A DNA stretch of 64,000 nucleotides from Rhizobiaceae bacterium. Lineage in GTDB: Bacteria; Pseudomonadota; Alphaproteobacteria; Rhizobiales; Rhizobiaceae. The notes under the pieces were generated by a model. That model made no database searches, was not told the DNA's origin, and saw nothing but the letters and a program-made list of their open reading frames with translations. Within the stretch, counting starts at the first letter, position 1. The number at the start of each line of letters is the position of its first letter. The position numbers and the translations under genes were made by a program. The stretch lies in assembly GCA_017644105.1 (NCBI GenBank), contig JAEPMD010000015.1, positions 35,694-99,693 of the forward strand. The letters are read 5' to 3'. Of the stretch, positions 1 through 8,376 are shown piece after piece.

Positions 1-431
1 CAACATCGCAATTCGATCACGCGCTTAAGCCTGATGGTGAGAGCCTGTTACCCATGATTAATGACGGCAAACAACGAGATCATATGATCTGCGATCATTT
101 CGGTCACTCAGGTGATATTTTATTCCAGAAAATTCTTTATCTGGATGACTGGAAATACACATCCGTATGGGGTGATGATGATGAGCTATATAATCTGGAA
201 GACGATCCTCATGAGCTCAACAATTTAGTTGATGAAGAGACACAAAGAAATCGCGCTACAAAGATGCGAGAGATCATCTTAGATCACCTCACACAACGAC
301 GCGACGAACGAAGCAAATGGCACAAAGCGGAATTTTGGGAGGACGGAATTGTGTTTTCCTCACCAGAATGGCCGCGCGAAGAAACATTGCAAGTCTATAA
401 GCTAAAGGTTCAACTGGGTTTGCCAACGTGA
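1..431 (+). CDS. Sulfatase, C-terminal fragment (5' end outside window)
   Basis: The frame is open from base 3 and has no start inside the window, so this is the last ~142 codons of a larger gene. The C-terminal part carries the block with ELYNLEDDPHELNNL, the usual ending of type I sulfatases (alkaline-phosphatase superfamily), where a strand after the core is followed by a D-P-E/H-E-x-x-N-L turn. The catalytic Cys/Ser-x-Pro-x-Arg region must lie upstream of the window, so activity cannot be judged. Family members hydrolyse sulfate or sometimes phosphonate esters. A second, complete sulfatase sits at 32727-34028. The gene is convergent with the small membrane protein at 440-610, with 8 bp between the two stop codons. 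Confidence 0.85.
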   Translation, partial: TSQFDHALKPDGESLLPMINDGKQRDHMICDHFGHSGDILFQKILYLDDWKYTSVWGDDDELYNLEDDPHELNNLVDEETQRNRATKMREIILDHLTQRRDERSKWHKAEFWEDGIVFSSPEWPREETLQVYKLKVQLGLPT

Positions 432-439
432 GGGTAAAC

Positions 440-610
440 TTATCGAAACGCACGTGTTTTCGCAGGTGCCAGCAAAGAATATAAAAGCCCGATTGGCCCG
501 AAAACCACGCCCAAGACCGAATGTAATTTAACGTTCAAATTCTTGCGCTCGGCAATTTGAGAACTCAAAATGCCACACGCCAATGAAACAACTAACGCAA
601 TCACCAACAT
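440..610 (-). CDS. Small membrane protein, 56 residues
   Basis: I translated this by hand. It begins ATG at 610 with a GGGAGAG ribosome site five bases upstream and ends TAA at 442-440, giving 56 residues. Residues 1-16 form a hydrophobic helix. A short polar stretch with Q-I-A-E-R-K follows. Residues 32-48 form a second helix built around VFGPIGLLYSLLAP. Many short bacterial membrane proteins of unknown function share this pattern (I-A-x-x-K/R, then F-G-P-I-G-L-L near the C-terminus). I infer an integral inner-membrane protein with two segments and assign no function. The plus-strand frame across the same bases (570-782) has no ribosome site and I rejected it. Confidence 0.62.
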   Translation of the reverse strand: MLVIALVVSLACGILSSQIAERKNLNVKLHSVLGVVFGPIGLLYSLLAPAKTRAFR

Positions 611-720
611 AAATCTCTCCCACTCAAAATCTCACTTTATATGTGGGGGTGAACCTTCCCAATTTCAATCGACCTACAGTCCGTTAAGTATTAATTCTAA
701 ACTTATTTCAAAAAAGGCTC

Positions 721-751
721 TTGACCCTGACACTAGTGTCAATGCTCTAGA
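721..751 (+). promoter_or_regulatory. MerR-type promoter with palindromic operator
   Basis: A TTGACC -35 box (721-726) and a TCTAGA -10-like box (746-751) are separated by 19 bp. The spacer contains the perfect 14-bp palindrome TGACACTAGTGTCA at 728-741. Over-long 19-20 bp spacers filled by a dyad are the hallmark of promoters untwisted by MerR-family activators. A MerR-family gene is the second gene of the operon that this promoter faces (SDR at 794, regulator at 1659), so autoregulation together with the SDR is the natural reading. The boxes are read by eye; the regulator-site pairing is inferred from position. Confidence 0.72.
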
Positions 752-793
752 AGATCATTCGCATCAAATTTTGCAGCATTAATAAGGAGCATT

Positions 794-1558
794 ATGCGAA
801 TGACCAATCAGAATAATTGGCAGGATAAAGTAGCAATCGTAACTGGAGGCAGTTCAGGTATTGGACTGGCGACAACAAAAGCGCTTATTGAACAAGGCGC
901 GAAGGTTCTCATCACCGGTCGCAACGAAGGTAGGCTTGATGCAGCTTCACGTGATGGCGTTGTAACTCTCAAGGTGGATAGCGCCGATCCTGATAGTGGC
1001 AAACACATCGCCGAGACGGCACTCGAGAAATTTAACCGCATCGATCTAATCGTCAATAATTCTGGTGCGGGTCAACCAATGCCAATAGCGAACTATGACG
1101 CAGATATCATCAACAATATGTCGGCAGTGAACATCATTGCACCATCCATGTTGATCAAAGAAGCGCAAACAGAACTGAGCAAAACCAAAGGGGCCATCGT
1201 CAATATTGGCACAGCCGTGTCTCGAAACGCTGTGCCAATGATTGCCCATTACGCAGCAACGAAAGCAGCGTTAGAACATCTGACAAAATCCTGGGCGATC
1301 GAACTGGCAAGCGATGGCATTCGCGTGAATGCAATTTCTCCCGGCCCTGTAAAAAGCGGTGCGCTGACAGGCATGATGGGCTTGCCCGATGAGATGGCAC
1401 AACAAATTGAAGAACAGGAAGCCAAGCGAGTTCCCTTGGGTCGCCGCGGTTTAACGTCAGATATTGTGCCTTGGATCCTCCGACTAGGTCATACCGAAAA
1501 TGAGTGGCTAACCGGACAAGTCCTAACAATTGACGGCGGTTGGTCTTTACGAGATTAA
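794..1558 (+). CDS. SDR family oxidoreductase
   Basis: A 254-residue classical short-chain dehydrogenase/reductase, the usual length. The cofactor loop TGGSSGIG is at residues 17-24, NNSG (a variant of NNAG) at 88-91, the catalytic pair Tyr153-x3-Lys157 in YAATK, and the C-terminal IDGGW motif typical of FabG-like SDRs. The position normally held by the catalytic Ser, 13 residues before the Tyr, is Thr140. The start is supported by AAGGAG at 784-789. Family members reduce or oxidise a carbonyl/alcohol with NAD(P)H in the cytoplasm; the substrate cannot be read. It is the first gene behind the MerR-type promoter and is followed 100 bp later by the MerR gene, so expression is probably induced by the signal that MerR senses, possibly a reactive carbonyl or oxidant. 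Confidence 0.9.
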   Translation: MRMTNQNNWQDKVAIVTGGSSGIGLATTKALIEQGAKVLITGRNEGRLDAASRDGVVTLKVDSADPDSGKHIAETALEKFNRIDLIVNNSGAGQPMPIANYDADIINNMSAVNIIAPSMLIKEAQTELSKTKGAIVNIGTAVSRNAVPMIAHYAATKAALEHLTKSWAIELASDGIRVNAISPGPVKSGALTGMMGLPDEMAQQIEEQEAKRVPLGRRGLTSDIVPWILRLGHTENEWLTGQVLTIDGGWSLRD

Positions 1559-1658
1559 TGTGGTGGTGAGTCTGGGTAGGCGAATAGCTCGCCCCGCACC
1601 CACTTGATCGATATTCAATCCACCCCACATAACCTCAAGCTATATAATGAGGACAAAA

Positions 1659-2081
1659 ATGCAGGCGAAAGAAGCAGCTGACTATCTGGGCATATCACAA
1701 CGGATGTTGCGACATTACGAAAAAGTTGGGCTGCTCAACATTCGCTGCAACGACAATGGCTATCGGGTCTACACGGACTCAGATTTAAGACGTGCGCGGC
1801 GAATTCGCGATTTTATCGCAACTGGTTTCTCAACGCGGGAAATCCTTTCGATGAGCGCATGTTTAACTGACGAAGGTGATGGACCTTGCGAAGGTGGCAT
1901 TGCGCAAATGTTGGAAAAGCTCGCTCATATCGACCAATTAATGCTGGATCTCAATCAGAAAAGAGATGCCGTTCTTGCGCGCATTTCTTCATTGAAAGCG
2001 GTTTTTCCTGAGAACCATTTAGAGGTTGATATACAACCAGCCAAACCGAACAATCACATGCTTGAAAACGAGTTGAACTGA
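1659..2081 (+). CDS. MerR family transcriptional regulator
   Basis: About 140 residues. The N-terminus (M-Q-A-K-E-A-A-D-Y-L-G-I-S, then MLRHYEKVGLL) is the MerR winged helix-turn-helix with its R-x-x-x-Y/H-Y-E signature. A long helix and dimerisation coil follow (residues ~80-115). I prefer ATG 1659 because GAGG at 1649-1652 is well spaced for it and the family normally starts a few residues before the first helix; ATG 1647 would add four residues. Cysteines occur in ACLTDEGDGPCEGG, a spacing seen in some metal- or redox-sensing members, but no metal can be assigned. It is co-transcribed with the SDR and probably acts on the dyad promoter at 721-751. Confidence 0.9.
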   Translation: MQAKEAADYLGISQRMLRHYEKVGLLNIRCNDNGYRVYTDSDLRRARRIRDFIATGFSTREILSMSACLTDEGDGPCEGGIAQMLEKLAHIDQLMLDLNQKRDAVLARISSLKAVFPENHLEVDIQPAKPNNHMLENELN

Positions 2082-2435
2082 CGCAAGAACCGCGACATTT
2101 AGCCGGTTTTCTCATCAAATTAACGCAGATTATTTCAAGTTTGCGCACCAATTTCGATGAAAACCGGACATAAACCCTGGTAATTATCCCAAAATGAGAC
2201 TTCTTTGCAAAAATAATTTTCTGCGAAGTGATTGATTTTGCACGCGGTTTCAAAACGGCTTTGCATCCACGTGCAAAAGTTTATTTTTGTTTACCTTTTC
2301 TTATCCAAAATAAAATGTACTCGAAAAACGGGAAGGTCGAACCTTGTGGGGAATACAATTTAGCTTCGACGTGCATGATGCCATCTTCGCTCATTAACTG
2401 AGATGTTTTATTGGTTGCTTGGATGGGAGGTTCGC
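2082..2435. other. Intergenic region with a long-loop inverted repeat
   Basis: This is 354 bp between the MerR gene and the chemoreceptor with no convincing ORF. It holds a perfect 9-bp inverted repeat, TTTTGCACG at 2236-2244 and CGTGCAAAA at 2270-2278, with 25 bases between the arms. The repeat could be an operator pair or an RNA stem. A weak stem AACCG/CGGTT at 2088-2108 just after the MerR stop, followed by TTTT, may be a poor terminator. The chemoreceptor promoter must lie in the right half, but I could not fix its boxes. Confidence 0.4.
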
Positions 2436-4703
2436 ATGCGAATTTCAAAAAAATTACCTTTAGCCGCGGTAAGCTTAACACTATTTGCTATTCTAGTTGG
2501 GGCGGCGACGAGCCTTTCAATCAGTACAAAATTTCTTCAGGAAAGTGCGCAGGAAAAACTGCAAGCCATAGCCGATGGTCGACGCAATCAGCTCGAGACT
2601 TATCTTCAAGCAATTGAAGACGATGTCCGATCCATTTCAACCAATGCCCTCTCCATCCGCGCGGTGGATAAATTCGCCTTCTATTTTCCATATGCTGGTG
2701 ATGATCCCAAAGCGGAACTGCAAAGACGTTACATCACAGACAATCCTCACCCATTGGGTGAACGACATAAATTAGATTCTGCTGGCACTGATGGATTTGA
2801 AGGACAGCATGGCGAAGTGCATGGCTTCTACCGCGATTTCGTTCAAAAGCGCGGATATAACGATTTGTTCTTGATCGCAATGAACGGAGACGTGGTTTAT
2901 TCGGTCAACAAAACCGATGAATTTGCCACCAATCTTGTGGACGGCGAATGGAAAGATACAGGCCTTGGCGACGCATGGCGATGGGCCATGGAATCCGAAG
3001 AAGGCACATCATTCTTTGTCGATTATTCCAAATATGGACCAAAGAGCGATATGCCGGCGTCTTTTATCACGCAGGCGATATTCAAAAAAGGCCGTCTCAA
3101 AGGCGTTCTCGTCCTCGAACTCCCAAGCGATAATATGAAGCGCATTGTCAACAATGCCACTGGTTTGGGTGAAACAGGTGAAACGCTTTTATTGAAATCC
3201 GATGGCACGATGATTTTTGATTCTGCAAAAACAGATGAAAATGACGCCCTGGCTACAAAACTAAATCTAAGCCAAACACTCCTTGAGCAATCATTCGACG
3301 AACAACCCGTGGATCAACTTGAAGGTTATCGCGGCGAGAGCTTTGAAATTTCAACAGCGCGTGTAGATTTTGCCGATGCAAACTGGATCATCGGCGCGCT
3401 CATTTCAAGTGACGAGGTCTTTGCAGGTGTCGCAACATTGCGCAATTACACTTTTGCTATCTCATTGGTGTTGATTGCAATCTCAATGGGCTTGGCATTT
3501 TTGGTATCTGGCTCGATTACACGGCCGATCAGCAATGCCATTGCAAGCATGAAGGACTTGGCTTCCGGCAATACTGATATCAATCTTGATGGTGCAGATC
3601 GAAAAGACGAGATCGGAGAAATTTTCCAATCCGTCGGTGTCTTCCGCGATGCAGCGCTTGAAAAAACCCGTTTAGAAAATGAAAGCGAGAAAACCCGCGC
3701 CAAGAATGAACAAGAGCGTCAATTGGCGGAAGATCTGAAGGCGCAAGATGCCGCTAAGATCCAGGAAGCCGTGGCGCAATTGGCGTCTGGATTAACCCGT
3801 CTGTCTGATGGCGATCTCACGGTTCAGCTTAACCAAGAGTTTGAAGGCAGCCTCGATCAAATACGTACAGATTTCAATTCGTCTGTTGGCAAGTTAAGCG
3901 CAACATTGGCACAGATGAGTCAAGTTTCCACGGGTCTCAGCATCAATTCGAATGAAATCAGCAATGCAACAAATGATCTTTCACAGCGCACGGAAACCCA
4001 GGCTGCATCACTTGAAGAAACCGCTGCGGCACTGGATGAAATCACCGTAACAGTTGAAAGAACGGTTGAAAAAGCAAAGGACGCATCCAAAAAAGCTAAT
4101 GATGCGCGTCAGGATACTGCGGCTTCCAGCGAAGTGGTCGCCAACGCCGTTGCCGCAATGAACGGCATTGAGAAAGCGTCCAATGACATTAATCAGATTA
4201 TCAATGTGATTGATGAAATTGCCTTCCAAACAAATCTACTTGCACTGAATGCGGGCGTTGAAGCGGCACGAGCCGGTGAAGCAGGGAAAGGCTTCGCCGT
4301 GGTCGCGCAAGAAGTGCGAGAATTGGCTGGACGATCAGCTGAAGCGGCTAAAGAAATCAAAATCCTAATTTCAGCATCAGAGAATGAAGTCTCCAACGGT
4401 GTTCGCCTTGTCCAAGGTGCCGGCGAAGCGCTTGAGAAAATCTCAAAACATGTCACCGAAATCGATGATAAAATTGGCGATATCACAATGGGGGCGTCAG
4501 AACAATTGGCTGGCATCCAAGAGGTTAACAGCGCTGTGAATTCCATGGATAAGGTAACGCAACAAAACGCTGCTATGGTTGAAGAAAACACAGCCGTGAC
4601 GCACGAAGTCTCCTCGCAGGTCAATGATTTGAACCAGTTGATTTCAACATTCCGCACAAATTTGGAAGCAGCTCCGGACGAACAAAATCAGAGTGCAGCA
4701 TAA
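2436..4703 (+). CDS. Methyl-accepting chemotaxis protein
   Basis: A 755-residue transmembrane chemoreceptor. TM1 is residues ~8-30. A large periplasmic sensor of about 300 residues follows, long enough for a double-Cache fold. TM2 is at ~339-362, then comes a HAMP linker (P-I-S-N-A-I... through D-E-I-G-E). The MA signalling domain contains the hairpin tip with [20 protein letters not shown] near residue 590, which contacts CheA/CheW. The Glu/Gln-rich flanks are expected methylation segments. There is no CheR-tethering pentapeptide at the C-terminus. I chose ATG 2436 because GGGAGG (2425-2430) lies five bases upstream; an upstream ATG at 2403 would add 11 residues without a ribosome site. The ligand is unknown. 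It is a single gene, followed by a strong terminator. Confidence 0.93.
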   Translation: MRISKKLPLAAVSLTLFAILVGAATSLSISTKFLQESAQEKLQAIADGRRNQLETYLQAIEDDVRSISTNALSIRAVDKFAFYFPYAGDDPKAELQRRYITDNPHPLGERHKLDSAGTDGFEGQHGEVHGFYRDFVQKRGYNDLFLIAMNGDVVYSVNKTDEFATNLVDGEWKDTGLGDAWRWAMESEEGTSFFVDYSKYGPKSDMPASFITQAIFKKGRLKGVLVLELPSDNMKRIVNNATGLGETGETLLLKSDGTMIFDSAKTDENDALATKLNLSQTLLEQSFDEQPVDQLEGYRGESFEISTARVDFADANWIIGALISSDEVFAGVATLRNYTFAISLVLIAISMGLAFLVSGSITRPISNAIASMKDLASGNTDINLDGADRKDEIGEIFQSVGVFRDAALEKTRLENESEKTRAKNEQERQLAEDLKAQDAAKIQEAVAQLASGLTRLSDGDLTVQLNQEFEGSLDQIRTDFNSSVGKLSATLAQMSQVSTGLSINSNEISNATNDLSQRTETQAASLEETAAALDEITVTVERTVEKAKDASKKANDARQDTAASSEVVANAVAAMNGIEKASNDINQIINVIDEIAFQTNLLALNAGVEAARAGEAGKGFAVVAQEVRELAGRSAEAAKEIKILISASENEVSNGVRLVQGAGEALEKISKHVTEIDDKIGDITMGASEQLAGIQEVNSAVNSMDKVTQQNAAMVEENTAVTHEVSSQVNDLNQLISTFRTNLEAAPDEQNQSAA

Positions 4704-4772
4704 AAATAATTGATGATGTCAGGTCTCTAAGTTTTTCTGATAATCAATCTATTCCATTCATTATATGAATCT

Positions 4773-4803
4773 AAAACGCATCCTTTGATGCGTTTTTTTT
4801 GTG
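4773..4803 (+). terminator. Rho-independent terminator after the chemoreceptor gene
   Basis: The stem AAAACGCATC (4773-4782) pairs perfectly with GATGCGTTTT (4787-4796) across a 4-base CTTT loop, and the T run continues to about 4800. It lies 70 bp after the chemoreceptor stop codon. Confidence 0.9.
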
Positions 4804-4975
4804 TTTTTCTTCCAAAATTTTCCAGTTGGGTCAATTTCCTTTCACGAGCGATTTCAACGCCCAAAAGGGACAAATTCGATCATCAGCAGCGACCTATTGA
4901 CAAGCGCAAAAATCTCCGTCATTCTTTATATTGGAACACTTGTGCCGATATACAGAACAATAACTGGAGAGAATT

Positions 4976-6013
4976 ATGATCAGTAAATTTGTGAAATTTG
5001 CTTCTATGGCAACGATGGCATTGGCCATTCCGTCCATGGCAAGCGCAGAAATCAGTCCAACCGTGAAGCAGATCCAAGACCGAGGCACCATGCTGTGCTC
5101 TGGTCACAACGGAAGCTATTACGGCTTTGTGGAAGTGAATGATAAAAACGAATGGAAGGGTCTGGACATTGATCTATGTCGTGCGATGACAACCGCCATT
5201 TTAGGTGATCCGACAAAAGCTCAGATCGTCCCATTAAGCTGGGCCCAACGTTTCCCAGCACTTCAGTCTGGCGATGTTGACATCATCATTAAAGCCACTG
5301 GTTGGACAATGGGTCGTGATACTGAAGTCGGCCTACAATTCTCAATGCCTTATTTCTTTGGCGGTGCGCAATTTATGGCTCACGGAGATCTAGGTATTAC
5401 TGAAGCTCAAGAACTTGAAGGCGGAACTGTCTGCGTCGAAGCCGGGACAACAATTGAACGCATTGTCGCCAATCACCTTCAAACCCTAGGTGTTGAACAC
5501 ACAATGGTATCTTACGAAAAAGCTGCCGAATTGCAGGCGGCATATTTGGCCAACCGTTGTGACGCATTTGCTGCATGGGGTCCTTTCCTTGCCGTTCTTC
5601 GTGCAACACAGCTTGAAAACCCAGATGCCCATGTCATTTTAAGCGATCAGCTTTCCAATGAGCCAATTTCAGCCGCCATGCGTCAGGGTGATGATGGCTT
5701 TGTGGACATGGCAAACTGGATGTTGGCAGCGCTTTTGATCGCAGAAGAAGAAGGTGTCACAATGGCCAATGTTGACGAAATGGCCGCTAATCCTCCCAAC
5801 GCAAAAGTCGCACGCCTCTTGGGCACTGACCCAGGCATGGGTGCGCGTCTTGGCCTTCGTGATACATGGGCAAAAGAGATGATTGCAGCCATGGGCAATT
5901 ACGGTGAGATCTATCACCGTAACCTTGGTGAAAACTCACCTTACAAGCTCGAGCGCGGCTTGAACAATCTATGGAGCCATGGCGGCGTTTTATACGCACC
6001 ACAACTCGACTAA
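4976..6013 (+). CDS. Amino-acid ABC transporter, periplasmic binding protein (AapJ-like)
   Basis: 345 residues. The signal peptide (MISKFVKFASMATMALAIPSMASA) has a cleavage site after A-S-A. The mature protein is a type II solute-binding protein (SBP_bac_3) of the AapJ/general L-amino-acid kind: GHNGSYYGFVE near the N-terminus, DIDLCRAM, DVDIIIKATGWTMGRD, and V-C-V-E-A-G-T-T. The start is set by GGAGAGA seven bases upstream. It would capture polar or branched amino acids in the periplasm and pass them to the two permeases encoded next. Between this gene and the permeases is a stable hairpin (6029-6046), which commonly keeps binding-protein mRNA abundant. No ATPase gene is adjacent. The exact substrate is unknown; the neighbouring sulfur genes suggest a sulfur amino acid, by inference only. 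Confidence 0.9.
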   Translation: MISKFVKFASMATMALAIPSMASAEISPTVKQIQDRGTMLCSGHNGSYYGFVEVNDKNEWKGLDIDLCRAMTTAILGDPTKAQIVPLSWAQRFPALQSGDVDIIIKATGWTMGRDTEVGLQFSMPYFFGGAQFMAHGDLGITEAQELEGGTVCVEAGTTIERIVANHLQTLGVEHTMVSYEKAAELQAAYLANRCDAFAAWGPFLAVLRATQLENPDAHVILSDQLSNEPISAAMRQGDDGFVDMANWMLAALLIAEEEGVTMANVDEMAANPPNAKVARLLGTDPGMGARLGLRDTWAKEMIAAMGNYGEIYHRNLGENSPYKLERGLNNLWSHGGVLYAPQLD

Positions 6014-6028
6014 ATCAAACAATGTGTG

Positions 6029-6046
6029 GGGCTGCTTCGGCAGCCC
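6029..6046 (+). promoter_or_regulatory. GC-rich hairpin with TTCG loop between binding protein and permease genes
   Basis: GGGCTGC (6029-6035) pairs perfectly with GCAGCCC (6040-6046) around the extra-stable TTCG tetraloop. It starts 15 bp after the binding-protein stop and is followed by only a short T run (TTTTG at 6052-6056). It is therefore better read as an mRNA-stabilising or partial-attenuation stem than a full terminator. Confidence 0.7.
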
Positions 6047-6079
6047 TCCTCGTTTTGTCTAAGTGAGGGGTCAGAGCCA

Positions 6080-7222
6080 ATGGCTTTAACAACAGAAGAA
6101 TTGCGCGCGCGTTCCAAGCGGCGAAAGATATCTATTCAAGTTGCCATCGTTGCAATTGTCGTGACAACCATCATCGCACTTGTCTGGAACACCACCAATC
6201 AACTTGAGAAGCAAGGTCTCACCAGCGGCTTTGATTTTCTTGAGCGCTCCATCGGCTGGGGCTATTCATTTTCATTGATTGAGAGATCCATTCAGGACAC
6301 CTATTCCAAAACACTTCTAATTGGGTTCCTCAATACGATCTTTGTCGGATTTATCGCCATTATATTATCGACGATCTTTGGCTTTGCCATTGGGACAGCG
6401 AAAGATTCCAACAATCTGACTATGAAGTCCGTGGCAACAATCTATATCCAGATATTTAGAAATATCCCTCTTATCTTGCAGGTTATCTTTCTTTACGCGG
6501 TTATCATTAATCTTCCCTCCTCGCGCCAGGCTTATTCTGTTTTTGATGTGATATTTTTGTCCAATCGGGGCCTCATGCTGCCAACATTAAACATCCCGCT
6601 CAGTGTCGTATTCTGGCTCGTGGTGCTTTCAATCGGTTTTGCGATTTTTCTCATCCGGTCAAAGCGCCTTTCATTGTTGCCTGGTATTGGCGCTTGGATT
6701 GTGGCTGTTATCGTCGCCTGCGCACTTGCAGTCATGATATTTGGCGAACCAGATCAAGCAGCCTTATCCATTCCTGCACTTAAAGGTCTGCGTTTTGTTG
6801 GTGGCTTAAATGTGAGCATTGAGCTCGTTACCATGACCATCGCGATTGTTCTTTATGGTTCTGCCTATATCGCAGAGGTCGTGCGCGGCGGTTTAAAAGA
6901 AGTGCCAAAAGGTTTGATTGAAGCTGGCCAAGCGCTTGGACTTTCATCGCGGGTCATCTGGTCGCGTATTAAGCTACCTATGTCATTGCGCACGATCATC
7001 CCGCCTTTGGGCAATCAGTGGATATTCATTATGAAGGGCACAACAATCGGCATCGCGATTGGCTTCAGTGATCTATTTTATATTGTGTCCACATCCATCA
7101 CCCAGTCCGGGCAAACGCTCGAACTCATCGCTCTACTTGCAGGCGCATTCTTGCTGGTGAATTTCTCATTGGCGCAGTTCATCAACTGGTTGAATAGCAG
7201 TCTCAAACTAAAGGCGCATTGA
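6080..7222 (+). CDS. Amino-acid ABC transporter permease (AapQ-like)
   Basis: 381 residues from ATG 6080, with GAGGGG at 6065-6070. The N-terminus is cytoplasmic and basic, then come several hydrophobic segments. The conserved EAA loop of HisM/GlnP-type permeases is present in the C-terminal third (V-V-R-G-G-L-K-E-V-P-K-G-L-I-E-A-G-Q-A-L-G-L). The long insert between the first and later membrane helices is characteristic of the AapQ/BztB branch; ordinary HisM-type permeases are about 230 residues. It forms the inner-membrane channel with the product of 7224-8300. A GTG at 6026 in the same frame would lie inside the hairpin and is unlikely to be the start. Confidence 0.9.
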   Translation: MALTTEELRARSKRRKISIQVAIVAIVVTTIIALVWNTTNQLEKQGLTSGFDFLERSIGWGYSFSLIERSIQDTYSKTLLIGFLNTIFVGFIAIILSTIFGFAIGTAKDSNNLTMKSVATIYIQIFRNIPLILQVIFLYAVIINLPSSRQAYSVFDVIFLSNRGLMLPTLNIPLSVVFWLVVLSIGFAIFLIRSKRLSLLPGIGAWIVAVIVACALAVMIFGEPDQAALSIPALKGLRFVGGLNVSIELVTMTIAIVLYGSAYIAEVVRGGLKEVPKGLIEAGQALGLSSRVIWSRIKLPMSLRTIIPPLGNQWIFIMKGTTIGIAIGFSDLFYIVSTSITQSGQTLELIALLAGAFLLVNFSLAQFINWLNSSLKLKAH

Positions 7223-7223
7223 T

Positions 7224-8300
7224 ATGACAACAATGACACAAAATCGATTTGAGCTCTTTGTCAACGACGTCAAAAAGCGCTCTTTTGGAACAAGAACTGA
7301 CGCAGCCATTTCAACTGTGGTCCTCATTCTACTCGCCTATATTATCTGGACAGTGGTGGATTGGGCGCTCATCAGAGCCGTATGGTCAAAGGAAAATGTG
7401 GAAGCATGCCGGTTAGAAGATGCAGGGGCCTGCTGGTCCATCATCGATGCCCGGCATCGCATTATCTTGTTTGGATTATATCCTTTTGAACAACATTGGC
7501 GGTCAACTTTGGCATGCCTATCCATCATCGCAACTGTTATTATATCCTGCATCCCATTTATGTGGACAACCAAGCGATTGGCAGCATCCTGGATTATTGG
7601 CTTTGCCGCCTACTATCTTTTGATGGAAGGCAGCTTGATTGGCTTACAACAAGTCACAACCGATCAATGGGGCGGTTTATCTTTAACCCTGTTCATGTTT
7701 GCATCTGTCGTATTGTTAGGCATGCCGATGGGGCTCGCACTTGCGCTTATGCGGCGCTCTGAGATGCCTGTCTTGCGGATCTTTGCATCCATCTTAATTG
7801 ATACAGTTCGGTCACTACCGCTATTGGTGACGCTCTTTACGGCAGCCGTGGTCTTTCCAATTATTTTACCAGACTGGCTTCAGGGCGATAAAATCTGGCG
7901 GGTAATTGTCGCCTTTGCACTATTCTTTGCTTGCTACCAGGCTGAAGTGTTGCGCGGCGGATTTCAAGCCATACCAAAGGGTCAATTTGAGGCTGGGAAA
8001 GCACTTGGCATCAGTTATGCAAATATCTTGTTTCGCATTATCCTGCCGCAAGTTTTTCGCTATGCGCTTCCAAGCACAATCAACATGGTTGTGATCACCT
8101 TCAAAGAGACAGCCATTGTTATCATCATTGGTTTCTTTGAGATATTGGCTTCCACCAATGCGGCATATGGAACCGGTGAATGGACGTCGTATTACAAAGA
8201 AGCTTTGCTTTTTGCCGCGGGCATATATTGGATCTTCCTCTTTTCACTTGGCCGATATGGCGAATACTTAAAAACCAGAATGACGGTGGCATCTCGCTGA
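7224..8300 (+). CDS. Amino-acid ABC transporter permease (AapM-like)
   Basis: 358 residues, starting one base after the stop of the previous permease, so the two are surely co-transcribed. It has about eight predicted membrane segments and the EAA loop (E-V-L-R-G-G-F-Q-A-I-P-K-G-Q-F-E-A-G-K-A-L-G-I). Residues ~60-95 carry the small Cys-containing periplasmic insert (C-R-L-E-D-A-G-A-C) often seen in AapM/BztC proteins. It pairs with the AapQ-like subunit to make a heterodimeric channel. The operon ends after this gene at a strong terminator. The expected ATPase (AapP) is missing here, but one of the right type is encoded at 22900-23643. Confidence 0.9.
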   Translation: MTTMTQNRFELFVNDVKKRSFGTRTDAAISTVVLILLAYIIWTVVDWALIRAVWSKENVEACRLEDAGACWSIIDARHRIILFGLYPFEQHWRSTLACLSIIATVIISCIPFMWTTKRLAASWIIGFAAYYLLMEGSLIGLQQVTTDQWGGLSLTLFMFASVVLLGMPMGLALALMRRSEMPVLRIFASILIDTVRSLPLLVTLFTAAVVFPIILPDWLQGDKIWRVIVAFALFFACYQAEVLRGGFQAIPKGQFEAGKALGISYANILFRIILPQVFRYALPSTINMVVITFKETAIVIIIGFFEILASTNAAYGTGEWTSYYKEALLFAAGIYWIFLFSLGRYGEYLKTRMTVASR

Positions 8301-8327
8301 TGCCCTGGGCAGCGCACACCGTCAAAC

Positions 8328-8356
8328 AAAAAGGCTGCCCAATGGCAGCCTTTTTT
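8328..8356 (+). terminator. Bidirectional terminator
   Basis: AAAAAGGCTGCC (8328-8339) pairs with GGCAGCCTTTTT (8344-8355) across the loop CAAT. The A run on one side and T run on the other let it terminate the transporter operon on the plus strand and the MBL operon on the minus strand (its last stop is at 8377). Confidence 0.92.
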
Positions 8357-8376
8357 CATGCATCAAAATATAATTA

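Noticed and set aside
570..782. Plus-strand ORF of 70 codons
   Set aside because: It has no ribosome site, runs through the MerR-type promoter, and overlaps the opposite-strand small membrane protein that has a good ribosome site and a coherent two-helix structure.
4193..4657. 154-codon ORF antisense to the chemoreceptor signalling domain
   Set aside because: A shadow of the low-complexity Ala/Glu-rich MA domain, with no ribosome site and no family features.
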